Shown here: positions 25,824 to 33,168 of the stretch, one piece after another
Numbering within the stretch: position 1 is the stretch's first letter
Layout: each line of letters starts with the position of its first letter
Assembly (NCBI RefSeq): GCF_017792025.1
Contig: NZ_CP046956.1
Coordinates: forward strand, 2,232,001 to 2,296,000
Source of the DNA: Sediminibacillus dalangtanensis
Lineage (GTDB): Bacteria > Bacillota > Bacilli > Bacillales > Amphibacillaceae
Direction of reading: 5' to 3'
DNA length: 64,000 nucleotides
Position numbers and translations under genes: made by a program
The notes under the pieces: generated by a model
Seen by the model: the letters and a program-made list of their open reading frames with translations, nothing else
Databases searched by the model: none
What the model was told of the DNA's origin: nothing

Positions 25824-25852
25824 CAGGGCAAATGCTTTTTGCATTTACCCTG
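25824..25852 (-). promoter_or_regulatory. Intercistronic stem-loop between pstS and pstC
   Basis: Minus-strand hairpin CAGGGTAAATGC-AAAAA-GCATTTGCCCTG in the 87-nt gap, without a following T run. It fits a 3' stabilising or partial-attenuation structure that lets pstS exceed the rest of the operon, as described for the B. subtilis pst operon. Confidence 0.7.
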
Positions 25853-25885
25853 CTTTTTTTCTCATTTGTTTTTCTGTTTTTCTTC

Positions 25886-26854
25886 TTATTTATCTGTTTG
25901 ATTTCCTTCGGCATCGCGTTCTACTTGCATTTTTGTCGATGCGATATACCCTTGCTCAGGTAGTAGTCCAGTTTGGACTTCATCGCTCATTAAGTAGTCA
26001 AGGAACGTTTTGGCCAGGCCTTCAGCTTCCCCTTTTGTATAAGAATGCTGATAAGCCCAAATTGGGAATTCACCACTTTGAACATTTTCATCTGTTGGTT
26101 CCACACCATCGATTGCCATTGCGGTGACAGAGTCATCGGTGAAGTAAGAGAATGCTAGATAACCAATTGCACCTTCTGTTTCGCTGACAATTTGTTTGAC
26201 TGTATTGGAAGAATCCTCCGTAACGCCTTCTGCAGGTGTCTCGCCGTCAAGACCAAAATTCACGAAAGTCGCACGAGTACCGGATGAATCCGGACGATTG
26301 ACCAGCGTAATATCCACATCTTCGCCACCAAGTTCAGACCAGTTCGTGATTTCTCCTGTGAAAACTTTCTTTAGGTCTTCTTTCGAAATATCGTCAATTC
26401 CTACTCCAGGATTCACTGCTGCAGTCATCCCTACTACGGCAACCTTGTGATCGACTAGTTCATCAGCCGGAATGCCATCCTTTTCTTCTGCAAATACATC
26501 CGAGTTTCCAATATCTACTGTTCCCTCAGACACTTCACTAAGACCTGTACCAGATCCGCCGGCGTTGACTTGAATGTCTGCTTCAGGGTTTTCACTCATG
26601 AATTGTTCTGCTGCAGCTGCTACTAGTGGCTGCATAGCACTTGATCCGGAAATAGTGATCGAACCAGAGGCACTCTCTTCGCTTGACCCTTCATCAGATT
26701 CACTTTCGGAACCTTGGCTGGCATCTGTCTCTTGATCCGTTTCATTCGATCCGTTTGATTCTTGCTCTTCTCCATTGCTCGATCCACATGCTGCCAATAT
26801 CCCTATCAGCAAAATCAACAATGCAGCAAAGGATAATAATTTCGTTTTCTTCAT
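25886..26854 (-). CDS. pstS: Phosphate-binding lipoprotein PstS
   Basis: Extracellular phosphate receptor of the Pst importer, 322 residues. It has a lipoprotein signal with lipobox LAAC (Cys23), then a Ser/Glu/Asp-rich linker to about residue 65, and the binding protein fold with ISGSSAMQPLV, GSGTGLSEV, NRPDSSGTRATFV and SETEGAIGYLAFSY, which line the phosphate site. The highly acidic composition fits a salt-tolerant host. First gene of the operon, downstream of a four-repeat PhoP site. Confidence 0.95.
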   Translation of the reverse strand: MKKTKLLSFAALLILLIGILAACGSSNGEEQESNGSNETDQETDASQGSESESDEGSSEESASGSITISGSSAMQPLVAAAAEQFMSENPEADIQVNAGGSGTGLSEVSEGTVDIGNSDVFAEEKDGIPADELVDHKVAVVGMTAAVNPGVGIDDISKEDLKKVFTGEITNWSELGGEDVDITLVNRPDSSGTRATFVNFGLDGETPAEGVTEDSSNTVKQIVSETEGAIGYLAFSYFTDDSVTAMAIDGVEPTDENVQSGEFPIWAYQHSYTKGEAEGLAKTFLDYLMSDEVQTGLLPEQGYIASTKMQVERDAEGNQTDK

Positions 26855-26911
26855 AAGTTTGTTCCCCCTATAATCTTATAAAATGATTGTCGCCTATCCG
26901 GCTACAAGTAC

Positions 26912-26965
26912 ATCGTAACGCGTTAGTTTTAAGTAGCAGTTAACTGCTTGTAAAGATCGTGTAAA
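26912..26965 (-). promoter_or_regulatory. PhoP-binding (Pho box) array and promoter of the pst operon
   Basis: Minus strand: four hexamers in exact 11-bp register, TTTACA (26960-26965), TTTACA (26949-26954), TTAACT (26938-26943) and TTAAAA (26927-26932), each separated by 5 bp. The Bacillus PhoP consensus is TT(A/C/T)A(C/T)A repeated with this period. A possible -10, TACGAT (complement of 26912-26917), follows at PhoP-promoter distance. Strong evidence for phosphate-starvation control. Confidence 0.85.
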
Positions 26966-27166
26966 TTTACTAGATAAATAGTCCTTTTTGGTAGATTTTA
27001 TCGAAAAATTCTTCTTCCAGGATGGTTGAAAGTGCCTTGGGTTACCTAAACAACTGAGAGGAAGGCTATTAAAGCAGTTTATATATAGATGAATAATTAG
27101 GCCCAAGAGGTGGAGAGGAAAACATCGGTAATGAAAGCCAGACAACATATGCCAAGACTTTCACTG

Positions 27167-27343
27167 AACAAAAGCGCAAGCGCCTTGCTCACCCCTAACA
27201 AGCTTAAGCCCACGCTCGGCGTGGCGCTTTTTGCCACACCGAGGGTGGGCTTAAGACCTCGAGGGGGTAGGCGCTGGAGCTGGACGTGTCTGTTTCAGCC
27301 AATAATGATCCACAGGCAGTTAAATTTATCATTTCCTATACAA
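27167..27343 (+). repeat. Dispersed hairpin repeat, family A, copy 2
   Basis: Shorter copy that lacks the GGAGTACAGGCTA...CACATCG segment of copies 1 and 3. Its core 27203-27255 is a near-perfect hairpin: CTTAAGCCCAC pairs exactly with GTGGGCTTAAG, CTCGG with CCGAG, and GTGGC with GCCAC, with only two single mismatches and a GCTTTTT-type loop. Same orientation as the other copies. Confidence 0.9.
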
Positions 27344-27349
27344 ATACTA

Positions 27350-27385
27350 AAGAAGCCCTTGGCAACAATTCGCCAAGGGCTTCTC
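27350..27385 (-). terminator. Terminator of pbpA
   Basis: Minus-strand stem GAAGCCCTTGGC / GCCAAGGGCTTC followed by TTTAGTATTT, 27 nt after the pbpA stop. Confidence 0.75.
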
Positions 27386-27411
27386 CAGTAAACTCGTTGT
27401 ATATAATATAG

Positions 27412-29532
27412 TTAATCTTCTTCTACTTCTTCTTTTCCTTCCTTGCTCTGCTTCAATTCATTCTTCACGCCTTCTTTATCACGTTTCTCTTTAAGTTCGA
27501 AGTATTTCCCAATAATTCTAGTACCTATTTTATGGTTAATATCGTATTGACCATTTCCAGTTCCATTATTTGGAACGATGATCGCAAAGGCCACTTCCGG
27601 TTCATCATACGGGGCATAGCCGACAAGACTTAAATTCTCCGTATCAGCCAGCTTCTTACCATCCTTATATACCTCGTTCTCTGCGGTACCTGTTTTGGCT
27701 GCTACTTTATAATCGCTGTATTTTTCCCAACCATGATTGGCTGCTGTACCTTGGGTAATGACCCTGCGGAATCCTTCATGGACACGATCCAGATATTTAT
27801 CATCCATTTCGATTTTGTTTAGGACTTCCGTATTAAAGCTCTCAACGACAGCTCCGAGTTCATTCCGGTCAGGCTTCGGCGACCTTATCTCGCTGACAAG
27901 CCGCGGGCGGATGCGGTAACCGTCATTGGCGATTGTCGAAACATATTGGGCCAATTGCATCGTCGTATATGTGTCATACTGACCGATGGCAAAGTCAAGC
28001 AAGTTACCCCCTTGAGGATTCGGACCAACGTATCCAGTCGCCTCAAACGGATAATCGACTCCTGTTTCCACTCCAAGGCCGAATTGCTTGAAGTAATTCC
28101 GCATTGTCGTAAAGGATTGCGGATCAAAATTCATCGACTTCATTCCGTAGTGATAGTTGAATTCACCAGCCATGCGCATGGCTATATGGAACATGTATAC
28201 GTTGGAGGATTTCTCCAATGCCTCTACATCAGAAACGTTCCCTAAGTTCTTATAGGAAGATTTTTTCAATTGTCCAATTTTTATTTCAGTATCATGAAAA
28301 ACTGTCCCCGGCTTTATCACTCCGGCATCTAAACCAGACAGAACAGTTGCACCTTTTACAGCGGAACCTGGCCTGTGTGCATCGTAAAGCGTCCGGTAGG
28401 ATTGGTTGCGGTACTCGTTTTCTTCCCTATCATAATGCTGGCCTGACATGGTCAACACTTCACCTGTTTGGGGATCCATCATGACGACCAACGCATCCGT
28501 CATGTATTGGTTTTTGGATGGGCGCATTTCTATTGCCGTTTTCAGCTCCTCACGGACGATTTTATCAACTGCCTGTTGTAGCTCCATATCGATGGTCAGC
28601 ATCAAATCATTTCCGCGCTGTCCTTCAGTGACTACCTCCGTATTGACAACTTCCCCGCTGCTATTGGTAATATATTCGACTTTCTCTTTGGTCCCTTTCA
28701 GTTCGGCCTCGTACTGCTCCTCCAGCCCGCTGATGCCGACACGGTCGTTTGGGCTGTATCCTCTACTTAAGTAGTACTGCTCATTTTCTTTCGGGATGCC
28801 GCGCTCCGTGCTCGATACACTTCCGATAATATCGGAGAAAGTACCTTCCACTGCAGAAATACGATTCCAGTCAATCGTTGCGTCGATTCCTTCCAATTCA
28901 CCTAAATGCTCGGACACCTTGGCATATTCCTCTTCTGTGACTCCTTCATTTTTAACGATGTGAGGAGATAGCTCCGAAGCAGCGTCCAGTTCTTTTTTTA
29001 TAGCGATCACTTCGAGCAAGTCATCGTCCCATTCAATTTCAGCCAGCTCTTCTTCCGTAATCCGTTTCAGCATCGTATTGTACTGATCACCGTTGTCCAT
29101 TTCTTCCTTTTCTTCATCGGTAAGTTTCTCTAGAGCATCCTCTTCATTCAAGAGATACCAGTACTCCTTTTTATCCCGTTCACTCACTTTATCTTCGGCA
29201 TCTTCTATATCAATATAACCAGCAAGTTTTTTCGCTAATTTCAAACGTTTTTCAGGTTTCGCTCCATTTTTCGGAGCAGTATAGGTAATCGAGCGGACCG
29301 GTTCATTATCTAATACCAGCCGCCCATAACGGTCATACATTTTCCCCCGTGGTACTGGTATTTCCGAAATCGTGTTCTCCGTTCGATCGATTTCATCCTG
29401 CGCTTCCTCGCCATTCAAGATTTGAACCACACCCAGCTGCAAGATCAAGCCGGAAAACAGCAAAAATACAAACAAAAACAATATATTTAAACGAAAGGGA
29501 AGTTGTGCTCGCTTTTTCTTCTTCTTTCCCAT
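27412..29532 (-). CDS. pbpA: Class B penicillin-binding protein 2A (PbpA/PbpH type)
   Basis: Peptidoglycan transpeptidase for side-wall synthesis in rod-shaped bacilli, 706 residues. One N-terminal membrane anchor (LNILFLFVFLLFSGLILQL), a dimerisation domain with VPRGKMYDRYGRLV, a long charged insertion (about 100-190) usual for Bacillus PBP2A/PbpH, then the transpeptidase with Ser nucleophile in RPGSAVKG (about 391), SSN motif (SSNVYMFH) and KTGTAE (about 614). The tail is rich in Lys and Glu. It lies upstream of pst and downstream of the MFS gene, the yqgE-yqgF order of B. subtilis. Confidence 0.94.
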   Translation of the reverse strand: MGKKKKKRAQLPFRLNILFLFVFLLFSGLILQLGVVQILNGEEAQDEIDRTENTISEIPVPRGKMYDRYGRLVLDNEPVRSITYTAPKNGAKPEKRLKLAKKLAGYIDIEDAEDKVSERDKKEYWYLLNEEDALEKLTDEEKEEMDNGDQYNTMLKRITEEELAEIEWDDDLLEVIAIKKELDAASELSPHIVKNEGVTEEEYAKVSEHLGELEGIDATIDWNRISAVEGTFSDIIGSVSSTERGIPKENEQYYLSRGYSPNDRVGISGLEEQYEAELKGTKEKVEYITNSSGEVVNTEVVTEGQRGNDLMLTIDMELQQAVDKIVREELKTAIEMRPSKNQYMTDALVVMMDPQTGEVLTMSGQHYDREENEYRNQSYRTLYDAHRPGSAVKGATVLSGLDAGVIKPGTVFHDTEIKIGQLKKSSYKNLGNVSDVEALEKSSNVYMFHIAMRMAGEFNYHYGMKSMNFDPQSFTTMRNYFKQFGLGVETGVDYPFEATGYVGPNPQGGNLLDFAIGQYDTYTTMQLAQYVSTIANDGYRIRPRLVSEIRSPKPDRNELGAVVESFNTEVLNKIEMDDKYLDRVHEGFRRVITQGTAANHGWEKYSDYKVAAKTGTAENEVYKDGKKLADTENLSLVGYAPYDEPEVAFAIIVPNNGTGNGQYDINHKIGTRIIGKYFELKEKRDKEGVKNELKQSKEGKEEVEED

Positions 29533-29601
29533 ATCGCTCCCCCTTTATTAGTGTACATTACTGTTAGTATAACATCTTTACGGGGAGCAGACTATTATTT
29601 A

Positions 29602-30876
29602 TCAACGATTTTCCTCTTCCGCCAATTCTTTGGAGATGGCTGGTTTTTCCCTTGGTTCTGTCACTTTCAAATCGATATTTTTCAAAAAGAAATAGATAAT
29701 GAACGGCCCTACTCCGACTCCTACTAACAAATAAGGAATCGCAGTTTCCGCCTCGAAGATACTGACCGCTGTCAAAAATAAAAGAATCGATGTGATTCTG
29801 CCGAAGTTGAGAAATAATTCTCTTACGACAATATATTCAATCCGCATCTCGGCGGCTCTCCACGCTTTGCCGATGACATCGTACGTCATCGAGGCATATG
29901 GAACGAACAATATTGGGTAAGAAAAACCGATAATCCCTGCATATATAAGCAACGTCGTATAATCCAGATGAATAAGAATCAAAAATACGGACAGGCAAAG
30001 GGACAACCCGCCTATAAAGATCGCTCCCTTTCTCATTCGGGGTTTGATCAACCTAGTAGCGGTATAATAAAACACAAAAGAAAAACCGGAAAAAATCAGA
30101 TTGAATGTGCCCAATGCCAATTCACTGTTGGTTGTGATAAACACCCAAACCGAAATCACAAAGACAAATATTCCTTCCCGTAGACCTTGAAAGGAATGGG
30201 CATAAAGGACCCTTTTCCAGTCTTTATTTTGATTCCGTTCTTTAAAAATCCTGACAAACCGGAATACCCCTTTAGCAGAACGACGTTTCAGAAAAAACGT
30301 ACAGACTACCGCCAATACAAATAGAGAGAACGAAATGGCGAATATAACGGTATAGCCTTGAAAAGATGCCATCCTGGATATGATGTAACCAGCCAGTATC
30401 GGGCCAATCATTCCTCCAAACGACTGAAGTAGTCCTTGGAATCCATTGAAAAAGTCCCTTGTTTCTGGTTCGGTTACTTCGAAGGTCAGGACGTTAAAAG
30501 CTAGCCAGTAGAAACCATAGCCGATTCCGAGTAAGCCGCCCAGTAACATGTTATACTTGGCAGCTTGTTCACCAACCAGCAAAACAGTCATAAAGAACAG
30601 CGAGAGAAATAACACCCCCAGCCGTAAGACGATCACCCGGTCTACTTTTTTGGCCCAGCGTCCTGCCAGAATGAATGTAAGCGGCTGTAGAATATAAATA
30701 GCTAAATTATAGAGGGCAATTGCCATATAATCACCTGATTGCTTCCAAAGATAAATATTTACGAAAGTATTCGACAAAAAGATACCAAGTGAATACAGCC
30801 CGCCAATTGTCAGTAGCAATTTTAAATCCTTGTCTATTTCAATATCGCCTAATAGTAAATGTAAAGATTTTTTCAT
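29602..30876 (-). CDS. yqgE: Major facilitator superfamily transporter YqgE
   Basis: Membrane protein of 424 residues with about 12 hydrophobic segments and the MFS plan: an A-type RWAKKVDRVIVL loop between helices 2 and 3 and GYGFYWLAFNVLTFEVTEPETRDFFNG in the following region. Substrate unknown. Position between sodA and pbpA equals B. subtilis yqgE. The Ser/Lys-rich tail EPREKPAISKELAEEENR is cytosolic. Confidence 0.88.
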   Translation of the reverse strand: MKKSLHLLLGDIEIDKDLKLLLTIGGLYSLGIFLSNTFVNIYLWKQSGDYMAIALYNLAIYILQPLTFILAGRWAKKVDRVIVLRLGVLFLSLFFMTVLLVGEQAAKYNMLLGGLLGIGYGFYWLAFNVLTFEVTEPETRDFFNGFQGLLQSFGGMIGPILAGYIISRMASFQGYTVIFAISFSLFVLAVVCTFFLKRRSAKGVFRFVRIFKERNQNKDWKRVLYAHSFQGLREGIFVFVISVWVFITTNSELALGTFNLIFSGFSFVFYYTATRLIKPRMRKGAIFIGGLSLCLSVFLILIHLDYTTLLIYAGIIGFSYPILFVPYASMTYDVIGKAWRAAEMRIEYIVVRELFLNFGRITSILLFLTAVSIFEAETAIPYLLVGVGVGPFIIYFFLKNIDLKVTEPREKPAISKELAEEENR

Positions 30877-31067
30877 ATTTCCCGTCTCCTTTACTGTTAA
30901 ACTTAGTGTTTTCTAAAGGAACGGAGTTATACAAAAGACGCCGAATTGAAATATCCCGGCCGTAAAGGAAAAAAACACTTCTAACTATATAGAAGCTAAA
31001 GAATTGCAGGAAAAAGGGTGAAGCCGGTTAGACAGCATGATATCAAGACCTCTTTTCCTTACCATTA

Positions 31068-31104
31068 AAAAAGGACTTGATGAGAATAACTCATCAAGTC
31101 CTTT
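31068..31104 (-). terminator. Terminator of sodA
   Basis: Minus-strand hairpin AAAAGGACTTGATGAG / CTCATCAAGTCCTTTTTT with T run, starting 17 nt after the sodA stop; symmetrical enough to act on both strands. Confidence 0.85.
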
Positions 31105-31120
31105 TGCTTGGAAACTTATC

Positions 31121-31732
31121 TTATTTAGCTGCTTCGTAACGCTTCGCAACTTCATCCCAGTTTACAACGTTCCAGAAAGCAGAAACGTATTCAGGACGTT
31201 TGTTTTGATACTTAAGATAATAAGCATGCTCCCAAACATCCAAACCAAGGATAGGTGTTTTTCCTTCCATGATAGGGGAATCCTGGTTTAGCGTGCTGGT
31301 AATTTCCAGTTCGCCATTGTTGACAACCAGCCAAGCCCATCCAGAACCAAAACGGCCTGTTGCAGCATTGCCGAATTCTTCTTTGAATTTGTCAAAGCTG
31401 CCGAATTTTGAGTTGATTTTATCAGCTAACTCACCGGATGGTTCGCCGCCGCCATTAGGAGAAAGTACTGTCCAAAATAGTGAATGGTTAGCGTGACCTC
31501 CGCCATTGTTACGTACAGCTGTACGAACTTTAGCAGGAACACTGTCGATATCTGAAAGCAAGTCCTCTAGTGATTTGTTTTCCAAATCACTGTTTCCTTC
31601 CACAGCGCCATTTAATTTTGTCACATAAGTGTTATGGTGCTTTGTGTGGTGGATATTCATTGTTTCCTTATCGATATGCGGTTCTAATGCATCGTATGCA
31701 TAAGGTAGCTCTGGTAGTTCAAATTTAGCCAT
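31121..31732 (-). CDS. sodA: Superoxide dismutase, Fe/Mn family
   Basis: Dismutates superoxide to oxygen and peroxide in the cytosol; 203 residues. Metal ligands are visible as His in [12 protein letters not shown] (about 27), His in [10 protein letters not shown] (about 82), and Asp/His in the family signature [12 protein letters not shown] (about 164-168). Residue pattern is that of bacillary Mn-SOD. AAAAGGAGGAATTAACA precedes the ATG. Monocistronic, with its own terminator. Confidence 0.96.
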   Translation of the reverse strand: MAKFELPELPYAYDALEPHIDKETMNIHHTKHHNTYVTKLNGAVEGNSDLENKSLEDLLSDIDSVPAKVRTAVRNNGGGHANHSLFWTVLSPNGGGEPSGELADKINSKFGSFDKFKEEFGNAATGRFGSGWAWLVVNNGELEITSTLNQDSPIMEGKTPILGLDVWEHAYYLKYQNKRPEYVSAFWNVVNWDEVAKRYEAAK

Positions 31733-31911
31733 TGTTAATTCCTCCTTTTAATGATATGTAGCCAGAAAAAGGTGACACGAATCACCTTTCCTTCAAGACC
31801 AAGATTATCAAAGCGTGTTTTTTCTTGCAACTTTTATGCATCAAAAATTAGAATCTTTTCCATTTTTAATTGAAAAAACAGCATTCAAGGACCGACAAAA
31901 AGTATAGAGCC

Positions 31912-32133
31912 AGGACAAAAGGAGTACAGGCTAAAGCCGCCACGTCCTGTGGCAACCGCCTGCATGACCCACATCGTTTGGGCCACCGACAAGCTTAAGA
32001 AAAGCCTCGGCGTGACGCTTTTTGCCACACAGAGGGTGGGCTTAAGACCTTGAGGGGGTAGGCGCTGGAGCTGGACGTGGCTGGTTCAGCCAATAATTTT
32101 CCACAGACAGTCAAATTTATAATTTTCTATACA
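31912..32133 (+). repeat. Dispersed hairpin repeat, family A, copy 3
   Basis: Aligns with copy 1 over GGAGTACAGGCTA, AGCCGCCACGTCCTGTGGCAA, GACCCACATCGT, GACAAGCTTAAGA, CTTTTTGCCACACAGAGG, and the 3' block through CAGCCAATAAT and TTTCTATACA. It lacks the first GCGCAAGCGCC. The hairpin core is closed by CTTAAG (31993-31998 and 32041-32046) and has more mismatches than copy 2. Located between sodA and the tRNA cluster. Confidence 0.9.
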
Positions 32134-32134
32134 G

Positions 32135-32166
32135 AAAAAAAGACAAGCTGCAGAATGCTTGCCCTT
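32135..32166 (-). terminator. Terminator of the tRNA cluster
   Basis: Minus-strand hairpin GGGCAAGC / GCTTGTC followed by T7, 32 nt after the tRNA-Phe 3' end. Confidence 0.7.
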
Positions 32167-32197
32167 ACTGTTTACAATGTATTTTCATAAAGTAAAA

Positions 32198-32273
<76 letters not shown>

Positions 32274-32427
32274 ATAAATAGAATTTAAATAAGTTTTTTT
32301 CTCGCCCTGTTTATTTGCTTCGTGGTATTTCTAGGAAGTTCTGTGCTCGTCACGTTAATAGTACATTCGGTGAAGATGCGCTCCTCGCAAGCCTGCACAT
32401 GGGAGTCCATTCAGGATGTTGGCGGCT

Positions 32428-32452
32428 CTCTACCGACTGAGCTACCGAGCCA
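32428..32452 (-). pseudogene. tRNA 5'-end fragment (tRNA-Phe-like remnant)
   Basis: Minus strand TGGCTCGGTAGCTCAGTCGG plus TAGAG, 25 nt identical to the 5' end and D arm of the neighbouring tRNA-Phe with one preceding base, then unrelated sequence with no anticodon arm. It lies between tRNA-Ser and tRNA-Phe in a 238-nt spacer that is otherwise unlike the other short spacers. Most simply a deleted tandem tRNA copy. Confidence 0.8.
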
Positions 32453-32511
32453 ATACATGCTTCATCATGCTTGCCACTTTTTCACATGCCAGATCATGTG
32501 AAATTATGTAA

Positions 32512-32604
32512 TGGAGGAGGATGAGGGATTCGAACCCCCGCGGGCGATGAAGCCCCTGGCGGTTTTCAAGACCGCTCCCTTCAGCCAGACTTGGGTAATC
32601 CTCC
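32512..32604 (-). tRNA. tRNA-Ser (anticodon TGA)
   Basis: Class II tRNA of 93 nt with acceptor GGAGGAT/ATCCTCC, anticodon loop CTTGAAA, a long variable arm (AGGGGCTTCATCGCCC) and encoded CCA. Confidence 0.96.
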
Positions 32605-32613
32605 TCGAGTTGT

Positions 32614-32690
32614 TGGTGGACCCTGCAGGACTCGAACCTGCGACCGATCGGTTATGAGCCGATAGCTCTAACCAGCTGAGCTAAGGGTCC
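32614..32690 (-). tRNA. tRNA with CAT anticodon, probably tRNA-Ile2 (lysidine type)
   Basis: Cloverleaf of 77 nt, acceptor GGACCCT/AGGGTCC, anticodon loop CTCATAA, CCA encoded. A separate elongator tRNA-Met (loop TTCATAC) is present two genes away, and the GGACC acceptor with CTCATAA loop is that of bacillary tRNA-Ile(CAU), whose C34 is changed to lysidine by TilS to read AUA. Confidence 0.85.
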
Positions 32691-32705
32691 TTGTATTAAT
32701 TAATA

Positions 32706-32782
32706 TGGGGCGACCGGTGGGAATCGAACCCACGAATGCCGGAGCCACAATCCGGTGCGTTAACCACTTCGCCACGACCGCC
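32706..32782 (-). tRNA. tRNA-His (anticodon GTG)
   Basis: Cloverleaf of 77 nt including the extra G-1 opposite C73, anticodon loop TTGTGGC, D arm GGCGAAGTGGTTAACGC, CCA encoded. Confidence 0.96.
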
Positions 32783-32791
32783 ATATTAAGT

Positions 32792-32868
32792 TGGTAGCGG
32801 CGGAGGGGATCGAACCCCCGACCTCACGGGTATGAACCGTACGCTCTAGCCAGCTGAGCTACACCGCC
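32792..32868 (-). tRNA. tRNA-Met, elongator (anticodon CAT)
   Basis: Cloverleaf of 77 nt, acceptor GGCGGTG/CGCCGCT-type, anticodon loop TTCATAC, CCA encoded. The acceptor's first pair is intact G-C, so it is not an initiator tRNA. Confidence 0.94.
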
Positions 32869-32872
32869 ATAG

Positions 32873-32947
32873 TGGCTCCACAGGTAGGATTCGAACCTAC
32901 GACCGATCGGTTAACAGCCGATTGCTCTACCACTGAGCTACTGTGGA
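32873..32947 (-). tRNA. tRNA-Asn (anticodon GTT)
   Basis: Cloverleaf of 75 nt with acceptor TCCACAG/CTGTGGA, anticodon loop CTGTTAA and encoded CCA. First gene of the cluster in transcription order; only 4 nt separate it from tRNA-Met. Confidence 0.97.
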
Positions 32948-33135
32948 AAAATTAATTAGCTTTCGACCTAACTTGTAGAAGCGACGAAATATAATTTACC
33001 ATGAATATGTACGATTGTCAATGCTTTTTGCAAATGTTTTAAATCAGCAACAAAAATAATAATAGCATGTCCTTTTCTTCCATTCAAGCATTTTTTATAT
33101 TTTTTTGATTCGCTTCGTCATTTTCTCGATAATTA

Positions 33136-33163
33136 AAGGGTGCCAAACCCTTCCGGCACCCTT
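33136..33163. terminator. Terminator downstream of the Na/Pi transporter gene
   Basis: Inverted repeat AAGGGTGCC / GGCACCCTT with a 9-nt loop, with T runs on the plus side and AT-rich sequence on the other, just after the stop at 33169. Confidence 0.75.
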
Positions 33164-33168
33164 TTTCA

